Notes: generated by a model not told the origin, from the sequence alone. 64,000 bases of DNA from Boudabousia tangfeifanii (GCF_001856685.1 NZ_CP017812.1:1550001-1614000), one strand, 5' to 3'. Positions 29,143 through 39,262 are shown, counted from the first letter of the stretch. A program made the numbers and translations.

Positions 29143-30747
29143 GTGCAAAGCCTGTCTGTACTAACTCTTACCCCGGTAGCATCGCGTGACGCGATCGCTG
29201 TCGGCCTGGCCGAACTAATCGAACGCCAAGGGAAGGAAGTGAATCTCTGGCGCACGGTGGGAAAGCCTCGTCCTAGTGAAGTTTTCGGCGACATTCTCCC
29301 AGTAGCTTCTTACGCAGAAGTGCTTGAGAATCGTGATGCTGCTTTGGAAAAGGTAGTTGAATACAGCCGCGGCCTATCCGGTTTCTCTTTGGCTCTAGGT
29401 TCCAACTTTGAAGGTATGAATGGTTGGGACGAATTCGGCTTCAATGCCGAGGTTGCCGCTAACGCAGCGACTCCAGTGCTTTTGGTACTTTCTAAGGCTG
29501 CTGGTTGCCCTTGCAAGTCCTCGCGCGCAGCTGCCGCTTCCTTAGCTCAGGCTCACGCTACCTTGGCTGGCATTTTGGTAGTTGACTGCCCTGAACCTGC
29601 CGTTCAGGCCGCTCATCTTGGAGAAAAACTAGCTGATCTTAATGTGCCAGTAATCGCTGCTGGTCAGATTGAAACCGCCGAGGCCGCTGCCACCTTGCGG
29701 GCCGCTTTCGGCGAACACCTCGACCGCGTTTTGAACGCTGAAGTCAACCCAATCACCACCCCACTACAGTTCCAGTTGGGTTTGGTGGAACAGGCTCGCA
29801 AGCAAAAGACCACCATCGTTTTGCCAGAACCTGATGACGATCGTATCTTGCGCGCTACCGAACAGCTTTTGGCTGCTGATGTTGCCAACATTGTGTTGGT
29901 TGGCGAAGAAGCTCAGGTGCGTGCTCGTGCTACTGAACTTGGCCTCAATATTGAGGGCGCCAAGGTCGTTTCGAACCACGACGAAGAACTCGTGGAAAAG
30001 TACGCTACCGAATACGCTAAGCTCCGCGAAAAGAAGGGCATGACCCTAGAAAAGGCTCGCGAAGTTGTCCAGGATGTTTCCTTCTTCGGCACCATGATGG
30101 TTTACTTTGGCGATGCTGACGGTATGGTCTCGGGCGCTGCTCACACCACCGCTCACACCATTGTGCCTTCTTTCCAGACCATTAAGACCAAGCCTGGCAC
30201 TGCCATCGTTTCCTCGGTCTTCTTGATGTTGATGCCAGATCAGGTTCACGTCTACGGTGACTGCGCCGTCAACCCGAACCCAACCCCAGAACAGTTGGCT
30301 GACATCGCTATCTCCTCGGCTCAGACCGCTCGTGATTTCGGCATTGATCCGAAGGTAGCCATGATCTCCTACTCCTCCGGCGATTCCGGTTCCGGCCCAG
30401 ACGTTGATGCGGTTAAGGAAGCAACTCGTTTGGCCAAGGAAAAGGCTCCTGAGCTCGTCCTCGACGGTCCACTCCAGTTCGACGCCGCCTACGACCCAAC
30501 CGTCGCTGCCGCGAAGATGCCGAACTCCCCTGTGGCTGGTCAGGCCAACGTTTACATCTTCCCCTCCCTGTCCGTGGGTAACGCCCTTTACAAGGCCGTG
30601 CAGCGCACCTCGGGCGCTACCGCAGTTGGTCCAGTTCTCCAGGGCTTGAAGAAGCCAGTAAACGACCTTTCGCGTGGCGCTTTGGTTGAAGACATTGTTA
30701 ACACCGTAGTAATCACTGCGGTCCAGGCACAAGCTCACTTGCAGTGA
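29143..30747 (+). CDS. pta: Phosphate acetyltransferase
   Basis: 534 residues from GTG 29143, chosen because AAGGA stands eight bases before it; ATG 29134 and GTG 29125 in the same frame are poorer. An N-terminal P-loop-like (BioD/DRTGG-region) domain covers about 1-200 but lacks a clear Walker A. The C-terminal PTA/PTB catalytic domain covers about 210-530, with VLPEPDD, FGTMMVYFGDADGMVSGA and the SYSSGDSGSGPDVD motif. The length lies between the short (about 330) and long (about 700) Pta forms. It interconverts acetyl-CoA and acetyl phosphate. ackA follows after 34 bases, forming the acetate pathway operon. Confidence 0.93.
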   Translation: MQSLSVLTLTPVASRDAIAVGLAELIERQGKEVNLWRTVGKPRPSEVFGDILPVASYAEVLENRDAALEKVVEYSRGLSGFSLALGSNFEGMNGWDEFGFNAEVAANAATPVLLVLSKAAGCPCKSSRAAAASLAQAHATLAGILVVDCPEPAVQAAHLGEKLADLNVPVIAAGQIETAEAAATLRAAFGEHLDRVLNAEVNPITTPLQFQLGLVEQARKQKTTIVLPEPDDDRILRATEQLLAADVANIVLVGEEAQVRARATELGLNIEGAKVVSNHDEELVEKYATEYAKLREKKGMTLEKAREVVQDVSFFGTMMVYFGDADGMVSGAAHTTAHTIVPSFQTIKTKPGTAIVSSVFLMLMPDQVHVYGDCAVNPNPTPEQLADIAISSAQTARDFGIDPKVAMISYSSGDSGSGPDVDAVKEATRLAKEKAPELVLDGPLQFDAAYDPTVAAAKMPNSPVAGQANVYIFPSLSVGNALYKAVQRTSGATAVGPVLQGLKKPVNDLSRGALVEDIVNTVVITAVQAQAHLQ

Positions 30748-30781
30748 GCTAACCGCTTAGTAGTAAAAGAAAGATTTATTG

Positions 30782-31966
30782 ATGACTGCAGCAACTGTTC
30801 TAGTTATTAACTCTGGTTCCTCCTCCATTAAGTACCAGTTGGTCGATCCCGCAGCTGGCACCTCGCTCGCTTCGGGTTTGGTTGAACGTATTGGGGAAGA
30901 AACCGGTCACATTGAGCACAAGTACGGTGAAACCGTAAAGGAAATCGACGGCCCAGTTCCCGATCACGGCGATGGTCTACGCAAGGTCTTGGCCTTGTTT
31001 GACGAGGTCGGCCCGAAGCTTTCGGAAGCTAACATCGTCGCTGTCGGCCACCGTGTCGTTCAGGGGGGTAAGTACTTCTCTGGCCCAGCCATTATTGACG
31101 AGGCCGTAGAACAGAAGATCCGCGACCTGTGCCCACTTGGCCCACTTCACAACCCTGCTCACCTCAAGGGCATCGATGTGGCCCGCGAGCTCATGTCGAA
31201 TGTGCCTCACGTAGCTGTTTTCGACACCGCTTTCTTCCAGGGTCTACCTGATGAAGCTGCCACCTACGCCTTGAACAAGGAAGTTGCCGATAAGTACGAG
31301 ATCCGTCGCTACGGCGCTCACGGCACCTCCCACCAGTTCGTTTCTGGCGCTGCTTCCGAATTCCTTGGTCGCGATGATCTCAAGCAGATCGTTTTGCACC
31401 TTGGCAACGGCGCTTCCGCCTCAGCCGTAGTCAATGGCAAGGCCGTTGACACCTCGATGGGCCTGACCCCACTCGAAGGTTTGGTCATGGGTGGCCGTAC
31501 TGGCGATATCGACCCAGCCGCAGTGTTCCACTTGGTGCGCGAAGCCAAGATGTCGGTCGAAGAAATCGACAACTTGTTCAACAAGCAGTCCGGCCTCAAG
31601 GGTTTGACTGGCGACAATGACATGCGTGGCGTTCGTGAACGCGCTGAAGCTGGCGAAGCTCAGGCTCGCCTTGCCTTGGACGTTTACCTCCACCGCTTGC
31701 TCAAGTACGTTGGTTCCTACACCGCCGTCATGGGTGGCCTAGACGCCATCACCTTCACTGCAGGTGCCGGCGAGAACGACAGCCACTTGCGTGCCGAGTT
31801 GGTCGCCCGCCTCGCTCCATTCGGGGTGAAGTTGGACGAAGAAAAGAACAATGTTCGCTCCAAGGAAGCACGGGAAATCTCCACTCCGGACTCCACTGTC
31901 CGCGTCTTGGTTATCCCCACCAACGAAGAATTGGCGATTGCTCGCCAGGCTATGACTTTGGTGTGA
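30782..31966 (+). CDS. ackA: Acetate kinase
   Basis: 394 residues of the ASKHA fold. VINSGSSSIKYQ at the N-terminus, the GHRVVQGG motif, GAHGTSHQFV with the catalytic histidine, and MGLTPLEGLVMGGRTGDIDPA are all intact, as is the C-terminal FTAGAGEND. It makes ATP and acetate from acetyl phosphate, the energy-yielding step of fermentation. The ATG at 30782 is preferred to a TTG one codon upstream. It is cotranscribed with pta and closed by a strong terminator. Confidence 0.97.
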   Translation: MTAATVLVINSGSSSIKYQLVDPAAGTSLASGLVERIGEETGHIEHKYGETVKEIDGPVPDHGDGLRKVLALFDEVGPKLSEANIVAVGHRVVQGGKYFSGPAIIDEAVEQKIRDLCPLGPLHNPAHLKGIDVARELMSNVPHVAVFDTAFFQGLPDEAATYALNKEVADKYEIRRYGAHGTSHQFVSGAASEFLGRDDLKQIVLHLGNGASASAVVNGKAVDTSMGLTPLEGLVMGGRTGDIDPAAVFHLVREAKMSVEEIDNLFNKQSGLKGLTGDNDMRGVRERAEAGEAQARLALDVYLHRLLKYVGSYTAVMGGLDAITFTAGAGENDSHLRAELVARLAPFGVKLDEEKNNVRSKEAREISTPDSTVRVLVIPTNEELAIARQAMTLV

Positions 31967-32000
31967 AAACACCCTAGTTTAACTTCGCGTCTCTGACGCC

Positions 32001-32040
32001 AAAACCGCTACCGGACTTGGTCCGGTAGCGGTTTTGTTTT
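32001..32040 (+). terminator. Terminator of pta-ackA
   Basis: A 15-bp perfect stem (32001-32015 with 32021-32035), a five-base loop and a GTTTT tail. Confidence 0.92.
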
Positions 32041-32120
32041 CCCCTTTAGGCACGTGGTACTTCACTAGCCGAGCTCGTCCTCGGCTAGCATATTTTCTCC
32101 CGAAAACTTGCGCCTCGTGG

Positions 32121-32126
32121 CATAAT
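32121..32126 (+). promoter_or_regulatory. -10 box of a leaderless nadE promoter
   Basis: CATAAT six bases before ATG 32133, no Shine-Dalgarno sequence. The -35 element is not obvious. Confidence 0.5.
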
Positions 32127-32132
32127 CAAAGC

Positions 32133-34232
32133 ATGCATTTCAACAATATTTATCGTCATGGTTTTGTTCGAGTCGCAGCGGTTACCATGCCTTTGGTGCC
32201 TGCTCAGCCAAGCAAAAATGCGCAGACTATTATCGAAATTGCTAAGGAGCTCCATGAAAAACAGGTAGCTTTAGCAGTTTTCCCTGAACTTTGTATGAGT
32301 GGCTATGCCATTGACGATTTATTGTTGCAAGATCGCCTAACCAACAGTGTCGAGGACGGTCTAGCGCAGATTTGTGCTGAAACTAAAGATTTAATGCCTC
32401 TCCTTGTCATTGGGGCCCCGGTGTTAATCAACCGCCGTTTGTATAACTGTGCGGTGACCATTCACCAAGGTGAAGTTTTGGGGATCACGCCAAAGACTTA
32501 CCTGCCTAACTATCGAGAATTCTACGAGAAGCGTCATTTTACTTCCGGTCATGAACTTCGCGGGCCACAGTATCTAGAGCGCTTTGCCGGTACTGATGAG
32601 GTGCTAGTTGGACAGCTCATTTTCAACTGTGACAACCTGCCTGATTTTGTACTCTTTAACGAAATCTGTGAAGACATGTGGGTACCGGTACCGCCATCGT
32701 CTGCGGCAGCTTTACATGGGGCCACCATTTTGACCAATATGTCTGGTTCGCCCATCACCGTGGGCAAGTCGGCCTCGCGTCATTTGCTGTGCCAGTCCCA
32801 GTCCGAACGTTGCAATGCGGCCTACGTTTATGCGGCTGCTGGGGAGGGTGAATCTACCACCGACTTGTCGTGGGACGGACAAACCATGATCTACGAAAGT
32901 GGACAGTTACTGGCCCAGTCCGAGCGCTTTGTTACCGGTGTGCATTACTCTTTGGCTGATATTGACGTCGCGAAGATTGCTGCCGAATATCGTCGCAATG
33001 GTTCCCTCGATGACAATCGCCGAGTCTTGGCCGATTTAACGAGCGATGAGGCGGGCGATAATCTTCGCTTGCCGCACTCCTTGGTCAATTTCTCCCTGTC
33101 AGTGCCCGAAGGCGAAGTCCCCTTCCTCAATCCGGTTGATCGATTCCCATTCGTGCCAAATGATGAAAGTCAGCTGGCACAAGATTGCTATGAAGCCTAC
33201 TCGATTCAAGTCCATGGCCTGATTAAGCGCCTTAAGGCGATTGGGGACGCTAAAGTTGTGATTGGGGTTTCTGGGGGTCTTGATTCTACCCATGCCCTGA
33301 TTGTGGCTGCGCGCGCGATGGACTTGATGGGTCGTCCTCGGACCGATATTTTGGCATACACCATGCCCGGTTTTGCGACCTCGGCACGAACCAAGTCGAA
33401 TGCGGAAAAGCTCTGTGAAGGTCTTGGCGTTAGCTTCGAAACGATTGATATTCGTCCCGCAGCTACCCAGATGCTTAAAGACTTGGGGCACCCGTACCAT
33501 CCGGGGGTAACCGACGACTCGGTCTACGACGTGACCTTTGAAAATGTGCAGGCTGGTTTGCGCACCGACTACCTCTTCCGCTTGGCCAACCACTTGGGTG
33601 GCATTGTCTTGGGCACCGGCGACTTGTCCGAACTTGCCTTGGGCTGGTGTACCTATGGGGTGGGCGACCAAATGTCTCACTATGGAGTCAATACTGGCGT
33701 GCCCAAGACTCTGATCCAGCATTTGATTCGCTGGGTAGTAGCAGATCGTCAGTTTAACGATGAAACTAACGAAGTTTTGCTCTCCATTTTGGACACCGAG
33801 ATTTCCCCAGAATTGATTCCCGCAAAGGAAGGCGAAAAGCCGCAATCCACCCAAGACAAGATCGGCCCTTACGCCTTGCAGGATTTCAATCTGTTCTACC
33901 TATTACGCCACGGCTTCGAACCTTCCAAGATTCTATTCTTGGCTAACTCTGCATGGAACCAGGCCGAGGTCGGAGATTGGCCACGAGACTACCCGCAGGA
34001 AGACCGTATTGCCTATTCTCCGCAAGAGGTTTACCGCTGGTTGCGTTTGTTCCTCTGGCGTTTCTTCGCGAACCAGTTCAAGCGTTCTGCCCTACCTAAT
34101 GGCCCCAAGGTGCTAGCGGGCGGAGCCTTGAGCCCCCGTGGCGATTGGCGGATGCCTTCTGATGTCTCTGCTCATGAATGGGTAGCAGAACTTGATCGGG
34201 CAGCTACCGAGCTAGGCCTTGACGTCAACTAA
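32133..34232 (+). CDS. nadE: Glutamine-dependent NAD+ synthetase
   Basis: 699 residues from ATG 32133; longer starts would run through the upstream terminator. The N-terminal nitrilase-type glutaminase domain (about 1-300) shows the Glu-Lys-Cys triad in FPELCMSGY, KTYLPNYREF and NEICEDMW. The C-terminal NAD synthetase domain (about 360-680) carries the P-loop VIGVSGGLDSTHAL. The length matches the mycobacterial two-domain NadE. It amidates nicotinic acid adenine dinucleotide to NAD+. Transcription is probably leaderless. Confidence 0.96.
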   Translation: MHFNNIYRHGFVRVAAVTMPLVPAQPSKNAQTIIEIAKELHEKQVALAVFPELCMSGYAIDDLLLQDRLTNSVEDGLAQICAETKDLMPLLVIGAPVLINRRLYNCAVTIHQGEVLGITPKTYLPNYREFYEKRHFTSGHELRGPQYLERFAGTDEVLVGQLIFNCDNLPDFVLFNEICEDMWVPVPPSSAAALHGATILTNMSGSPITVGKSASRHLLCQSQSERCNAAYVYAAAGEGESTTDLSWDGQTMIYESGQLLAQSERFVTGVHYSLADIDVAKIAAEYRRNGSLDDNRRVLADLTSDEAGDNLRLPHSLVNFSLSVPEGEVPFLNPVDRFPFVPNDESQLAQDCYEAYSIQVHGLIKRLKAIGDAKVVIGVSGGLDSTHALIVAARAMDLMGRPRTDILAYTMPGFATSARTKSNAEKLCEGLGVSFETIDIRPAATQMLKDLGHPYHPGVTDDSVYDVTFENVQAGLRTDYLFRLANHLGGIVLGTGDLSELALGWCTYGVGDQMSHYGVNTGVPKTLIQHLIRWVVADRQFNDETNEVLLSILDTEISPELIPAKEGEKPQSTQDKIGPYALQDFNLFYLLRHGFEPSKILFLANSAWNQAEVGDWPRDYPQEDRIAYSPQEVYRWLRLFLWRFFANQFKRSALPNGPKVLAGGALSPRGDWRMPSDVSAHEWVAELDRAATELGLDVN

Positions 34233-34286
34233 GAATACCAACCACTTTTGCCCCCACTTGGGTGGGCGAGGATAGACCCAACTTAG

Positions 34287-34322
34287 TAATCGGCTGCTGG
34301 TTTTTCAATCGGCAGCCGATTA
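34287..34322. terminator. Terminator shared by nadE and the convergent unknown gene
   Basis: An 11-bp stem (34287-34297 with 34312-34322). The right arm includes the stop codon of the minus-strand gene at 34320. Confidence 0.65.
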
Positions 34323-35786
34323 GAAGTTTCTAATCTTATTTACCACACCGGTGATATTTCCATCTTCATCTACCCTCAGATTTTGCATGTAGATAGTTAC
34401 TTTGCCTTCTTCGTAATGGCCGGACTGACGGGCAGGAACCTGAATTTCAACATGATTAAAAGTGTTCAGGAATCTAGTGTCCCAGCTGGCCTGATCAAAC
34501 AGGTAACGGACCGTTAATTCTTTATTAAGAGCAAACGGCTCAGGACAGCCCCATTTATTTTCCGATTTGTTATTGCATTTCTTCAGGTACTGTTCTGCGA
34601 GTATTCCGGCAGTCCGTTTCAATTTTTCGGTAGGTTTAGGATGATCCGCCCTTTGCACGTACTTCATGGCAGACTTTGCTAGCGAAATGTCTTGCTTTTC
34701 CCCATTTTCATAGAACCCATTAGGCCAGGTTTCTTGCACCTGATAAGTCCCCGGGTAAACATAGAACCTTAAGCCGATCGATCGCTCTGCCGTTTGTAAG
34801 GCCAATGCGGGACTTTCCTTCACATTTGGACGGTGCAGCCTAACTGTAGTGGTCTGGTTGCCATGTTTGATTTCATACTCGGGAAAAATAGCCGCCACGG
34901 TGATAAAAGGAACATAAAGTACTGGGAGAATCGTCGTATCGTGTAGCAACCAACCTTTATCGTTCTGCACAAAAGAAAATACAGCTCTATTTTGGTCCAA
35001 AAATGGTGTCGAAAAATGACAAATTACCCGAGCTTGTCGCACCTTATTTGGCACTAACACCAACTGTTCAGGCTGCTTCTGAAAAATTTCTACCTGCCAC
35101 TTAGCCGGATCACAAGATAGCTGGGACCAATCAACCGATTTATCTGGAAAGGCCTCAAGCAGTTCTAAGGAACGTGGACGCAACCTAAAATCTTGTTTCA
35201 AAGCATCAATATTCCATGCTTGTAAATGAGAAACGATAGTTTTGGCAGTCTCGATGGCTTCTGTTTCCGTTAGTGCCTGCGCCTTTTTAGAAAGAAATTT
35301 AGCTTTACCAAAATCAGTATGTTTAACCGCCTTTTCAGCTCTTTGCCGGTTTACTTCCCCGTTCGATGAGGAGAAATATGCATAAGTATCATTCGCTCTG
35401 CCTAGATAAAAACGCTCATATGCGCTAGAGAAGAATGGAAGGATAGAGCCAGAAAAGTAATATCCTAACGCAATAATGATGACCAGATAGGTGAAACCAT
35501 ATTTCTTCAAGTGTTGACCAAGAGTTCTGCGAAAAGCCCTGCGCCTGATTTTCCAGTCAATCTTAGCGAGGGTGGCTTCATCAAAGTCACCAGTCATTGG
35601 ATCATACCCATAAGAGTGCTCTTCTGCTTCCATTCCAGATAAGGAACGGTTTGCTGCTGATTCGGTTTCAGCATTAACCGGGGGCTTTGTAATTTTTGCT
35701 TCGCTCTTTTTGGGATCTCGATGCGATTTTCGCGAGCTAGCGGGGTCGGGCGAAAAGTTCCCTGAAAATGGCGACCATTTCCCCAT
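34320..35786 (-). CDS. Unknown single-pass membrane protein
   Basis: 488 residues that I do not recognise. The first 95 residues are polar and charged (cytoplasmic) with an Arg-rich patch just before one hydrophobic segment at about 97-118. The remaining 370 residues would be outside the cell and are rich in beta-strand-like stretches; three cysteines fall in a short region around residues 405-417. A Lys/Ala/Glu stretch near 150-170 may form a helix. The arrangement suggests a membrane-anchored extracytoplasmic protein, but no function can be given. Shine-Dalgarno AAGGAG is six bases before the ATG. It is isolated between nadE and metE. Its codon use looks more AT-rich than its neighbours. 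Confidence 0.75.
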   Translation of the reverse strand: MGKWSPFSGNFSPDPASSRKSHRDPKKSEAKITKPPVNAETESAANRSLSGMEAEEHSYGYDPMTGDFDEATLAKIDWKIRRRAFRRTLGQHLKKYGFTYLVIIIALGYYFSGSILPFFSSAYERFYLGRANDTYAYFSSSNGEVNRQRAEKAVKHTDFGKAKFLSKKAQALTETEAIETAKTIVSHLQAWNIDALKQDFRLRPRSLELLEAFPDKSVDWSQLSCDPAKWQVEIFQKQPEQLVLVPNKVRQARVICHFSTPFLDQNRAVFSFVQNDKGWLLHDTTILPVLYVPFITVAAIFPEYEIKHGNQTTTVRLHRPNVKESPALALQTAERSIGLRFYVYPGTYQVQETWPNGFYENGEKQDISLAKSAMKYVQRADHPKPTEKLKRTAGILAEQYLKKCNNKSENKWGCPEPFALNKELTVRYLFDQASWDTRFLNTFNHVEIQVPARQSGHYEEGKVTIYMQNLRVDEDGNITGVVNKIRNF

Positions 35787-35849
35787 CGGCTTCTCCTTCT
35801 ATCGCAACAATCCTGTGCCCAATTCTAACGGTTGTTAGGTGAAGATACG

Positions 35850-35888
35850 TTTTGACGCCCTCGGTCAATCTTTCCGAGGGCGTCAAAA
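35850..35888 (-). terminator. Terminator of metFE built from an inverted CCGAGGGCG pair
   Basis: A 15-bp stem (35850-35864 with 35874-35888). The arms contain CGCCCTCGG (35856-35864) and CCGAGGGCG (35874-35882), the repeated 9-mer of this window. Confidence 0.88.
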
Positions 35889-35906
35889 CTGGCTTGATTC
35901 TAACTC

Positions 35907-38231
35907 TTAGAGAGTTTCACGCACTGCCTTAGCAGCAGCCACCATATTGGCCAAGGCTGGCTCAACTTCGGCATAACCGCGGGTCTTCAAGCCGCAGTCT
36001 GGGTTGACCCAAAGCGCCTTAGCTCCGAGCGCATCAACCGCGGCCTGCAAGAGAGTGGTTTGTTCTTCCACCGAAGGAATGCGAGGCGAGTGGATATCGT
36101 AGATACCTGGGCCTAGCTGACGACCGAAACCGTGCTCGGCCACTGCTGGCAGAATATCCATGCGCGAACGAGAAGCTTCAATCGAGGTAACGTCCGCATC
36201 CAAGTGATCGATTGCGTCGACGACTACGTTGAATTCGGAGTAGCACAAGTGAGTGTGGATCTGAGTTTCATCCGACGCGCCACCGGTAGCCAAGCGGAAG
36301 GAATCAACCGACCACTTGAGGTATGCCGGCCGGTCTGCCGCCCGCAGTGGGAGGAGTTCGCGAATCGCTGGCTCATCTACCTGCACCACGTTGATGCCGG
36401 CCTCTTCTAGGTCAGCGATTTCGTCGCGCAAAGCCAATCCTAGCTGGTCAGCAACCTGACCCTTTTCTTCGTCATCACGAACGAAGGACCAAGCCATGAT
36501 GGTGACCGGACCCGTAAGCATGCCCTTCATCGGCTTGTCAGTCAAGGAAGCCGCATAAGCCGACCATTCGGTGGTCATTGGAGCCGGACGGGTAATATCG
36601 CCCCAGAGAATCGACGGACGGGTGCAACGCGAACCATAGGACTGGACCCAACCGTGCTGGGTGGCACTGAAGCCTTCCAAAAGTTCGGCAAAGTACTGCA
36701 CCATGTCATTACGTTCCGCTTCGCCATGGACGAGGACGTCCAAGCCGAGTTCTTCCTGCAACTTGACCACGTGGGCGATTTCGTCCTTCATGGCCTGCTG
36801 GTAATCAGCATCCGAAAGCTTGCCGGCGCGGTGTGCAGCGCGGGCAGCGCGGATTTCCTTGGTCTGTGGGAAGGAACCAATCGTGGTGGTGGGCAATGGT
36901 GGGAGTCCCAGTTTGGCCGAGGCCACTGGCTCACGCTCTTCATAAGGGGTACGAGTACGATCGGCATCGCTGACCTGGGCCACACGTTCACGAACTTCAG
37001 CACGCTTGACGCCAGGGTGGTTAGCACGTTCTTCACGCAAACGACGATCGAGTTCGAGTTCGGCCTGAACGGCATCCTCGCCCTCGGCTAGCAAACGAGC
37101 GAGTACCTGTACTTCGCCCACCTTCTGGTCAGCAAAAGCCAACCAAGAGCGGAGCTGCTCATCAAGAGCGGTTTCGCGCTCAACGTTATGAGGCACGTGC
37201 TGCAAGGAAGTCGAAGTGGCAACAACTAGCGGAGTGTTTTCTGGCAAGGCAGCCTTCACCTGAGCAAGCTTTTCGGCAGCCACGTCAAGGTTGGTGCGCC
37301 AAATGTTACGGCCAGAAACCACACCAGCCACAACGGTCTTGCCACCAAGTTCAGCCAAGGCCTCGGCTGCTGGGACTTCGCCTGCCACCAAGTCAAGGGC
37401 CACACCTTCAATGAAAGTAGGGGCCAAAATCGGCAAGTACTCTTCAATCGAACCGTAAGTGCCGGCAACCAAAATCTGAGGACGCTCTACAATCGCGCCC
37501 AGCCAAGAGTATGCTTCCTTCACTGCTTGGGCAATGGCGTAGCCATCAACTTCCCAAGTATCGCTGGCCAAAGCTGGCTCGTCCAACTGTACCCACTGGG
37601 CACCAGCAGCCTGCAGATCCATGAGCAGGTGGCCATAGGCATGGAGCACATCGCCCAAACGATCTAGCGGCGAGAAACCTTCCTTAGCGTCATCGCTGGC
37701 CTTAGCAAGCAACAAGTAGGTAACTGGACCAACTACCACTGGGCGTGGAGTGACACCTGCAGCCACTGCTTCACGCACCTGGTTGGCGAGGTTCTTGCCA
37801 ACATAGTCAATCTTGGTATTTTCGTCGATTTCGGGAACCAAGTAGTGGTAGTTCGAATCAAACCACTTGGTCATTTCCTGAGCTGCCAAATCACCCTTAC
37901 CGCGGGCTAGGGTGAAGTAGGCGTCGAGGTCGAGGGAGCCGTCCTCGGCCAACAAATCCTGGAATCGAGGAGGTACCACGCCGAGGGCGGCAGAAACTTC
38001 CAGCATCTGATCGTAGTAGGTGAAGTCAGCAATCTGGGCAGAAGGAGCAGTTAAGCCCAGTTCTGCTAGGCGGTCGCGAGTCTGCTGGCGTACTTCCTGT
38101 GCGGCAGTTTCCAAAGCCGCCTGGTCGCTCTTGCCGGCCCAGTAGGATTCGAGGGCCCGCTTGAGTTCACGATTGGCACCGATGCGAGGGTAGCCCAAGA
38201 TAGTGGCTTGGGGTAATGGTTGATTCGTCAT
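35907..38231 (-). CDS. metE: Cobalamin-independent methionine synthase
   Basis: 774 residues, the normal MetE length. The N-terminal barrel begins with ILGYPRIGANRELKRALE. The C-terminal catalytic barrel begins near TTTIGSFPQT and carries the zinc ligands in HTHLCYSEF and NPDCGLKTR. It transfers the methyl group of 5-methyltetrahydrofolate (polyglutamate) to homocysteine. metF ends 42 bases upstream on the same strand, so the donor-making and donor-using enzymes form one unit under the upstream riboswitch. Confidence 0.97.
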   Translation of the reverse strand: MTNQPLPQATILGYPRIGANRELKRALESYWAGKSDQAALETAAQEVRQQTRDRLAELGLTAPSAQIADFTYYDQMLEVSAALGVVPPRFQDLLAEDGSLDLDAYFTLARGKGDLAAQEMTKWFDSNYHYLVPEIDENTKIDYVGKNLANQVREAVAAGVTPRPVVVGPVTYLLLAKASDDAKEGFSPLDRLGDVLHAYGHLLMDLQAAGAQWVQLDEPALASDTWEVDGYAIAQAVKEAYSWLGAIVERPQILVAGTYGSIEEYLPILAPTFIEGVALDLVAGEVPAAEALAELGGKTVVAGVVSGRNIWRTNLDVAAEKLAQVKAALPENTPLVVATSTSLQHVPHNVERETALDEQLRSWLAFADQKVGEVQVLARLLAEGEDAVQAELELDRRLREERANHPGVKRAEVRERVAQVSDADRTRTPYEEREPVASAKLGLPPLPTTTIGSFPQTKEIRAARAAHRAGKLSDADYQQAMKDEIAHVVKLQEELGLDVLVHGEAERNDMVQYFAELLEGFSATQHGWVQSYGSRCTRPSILWGDITRPAPMTTEWSAYAASLTDKPMKGMLTGPVTIMAWSFVRDDEEKGQVADQLGLALRDEIADLEEAGINVVQVDEPAIRELLPLRAADRPAYLKWSVDSFRLATGGASDETQIHTHLCYSEFNVVVDAIDHLDADVTSIEASRSRMDILPAVAEHGFGRQLGPGIYDIHSPRIPSVEEQTTLLQAAVDALGAKALWVNPDCGLKTRGYAEVEPALANMVAAAKAVRETL

Positions 38232-38273
38232 TTTCTTCCTTTGATTATGTTGGTGATGTTGTCGAAATGGTCT

Positions 38274-39254
38274 TTATAAAACTGGGGGGAGGCGACGCAA
38301 GCACTGGGCTAGTAACTCATCGTTTGCCAGATTTTCGAGGTCGGTTTGGGGCCGCCACTGCCGTACTCGCAGATACTCGAGAATATCCAAAGCTGGTCTG
38401 GTGCGATTGAAGGTGTAGAGGTGGATGCCGGGGGCGCCGGCGTCCAGCAGGTCGGCAATGAATTCCAAGGTGGCTCGAATGCCGTGGCGGGTCCGCAACT
38501 GTGGATCCGGTTCGGTTAGCAAGGTGCGAAGTTTTTCAGGCACCTCTACCCCAGTCAATCCTTGTAGCCGGTTCAATCTTTTCAGATCGGTAAAAGGGAT
38601 TACACCCGGCACAATCGGGAGGTTGATTCCGCGGTAGGCGCAGGAGTCTAGTAGCTGCTGGTAGTCTGCCGATTCAAAAAATACTTGGGTGATAGCCCAG
38701 TCGGCACCCGCGGCAGCTTTTTGCCCTAGCGCGTCAAGAGTATCTTCGCGAGCTGCGGGGGAACCGGCAGGATAGGCGGCGACACAAATGTCGATAGCTT
38801 TGGCGTCTCCCAAGTGTGACTGGGAGGTTTCACGCAATAGATGTACCAGTTCGGAGGCATAGTTTAGTCCTCCGGTGGGAGCTTTCCATTCGGTTTCTCC
38901 ACGCGGCGGGTCACCACGAAGGGCTAAAAAGTCACGGACGCCTTGGTCCATCATGCGCTTAATCAGGTCAGCTAGCTCACTGCGAGTTCGCTGTACACAA
39001 GTCAGATGAGACAAGGTGGGCAAACCGGCGGCTTGGACTTCTTTGATCACTTCTAGTGAGCCTTCGGCGGCACTGCCACTAGCCCCGAAGGTAACCGAGG
39101 CATAGTCAGGAGCGATTGCTAGGAGTCGATGAATTTGTGTCCAAGTGCTGGAATCTGGAGAAGGCTGACGCGACGGAAAAAGTTCAAACGAGACCACCGG
39201 ACGGCCTTTGTCGTTAGGCCGCGGTGCCTGTCGGTAAAGTTTTGCGATAGTCAA
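38274..39254 (-). CDS. metF: 5,10-methylenetetrahydrofolate reductase
   Basis: 326 residues from TTG 39254, chosen because GGAGG (39260-39264) stands five bases upstream; the ATG at 39266 overlaps that site and longer starts run into the riboswitch. TIM-barrel features include VSFELFPSR with the catalytic Glu, YASVTFGASGS, LSHLTCVQRT and FLALRGDPPRGE. It reduces methylene-THF to methyl-THF using FAD. It is cotranscribed with metE. The rare TTG start and the switch-occluded binding site suggest tight translational control. Confidence 0.92.
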   Translation of the reverse strand: MTIAKLYRQAPRPNDKGRPVVSFELFPSRQPSPDSSTWTQIHRLLAIAPDYASVTFGASGSAAEGSLEVIKEVQAAGLPTLSHLTCVQRTRSELADLIKRMMDQGVRDFLALRGDPPRGETEWKAPTGGLNYASELVHLLRETSQSHLGDAKAIDICVAAYPAGSPAAREDTLDALGQKAAAGADWAITQVFFESADYQQLLDSCAYRGINLPIVPGVIPFTDLKRLNRLQGLTGVEVPEKLRTLLTEPDPQLRTRHGIRATLEFIADLLDAGAPGIHLYTFNRTRPALDILEYLRVRQWRPQTDLENLANDELLAQCLRRLPPVL

Positions 39255-39262
39255 GGTTTCCT

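Noticed and set aside
30046..30738. 230-codon frame on the minus strand inside pta
   Set aside because: It is entirely antisense to the conserved catalytic domain of pta and has no known motif.
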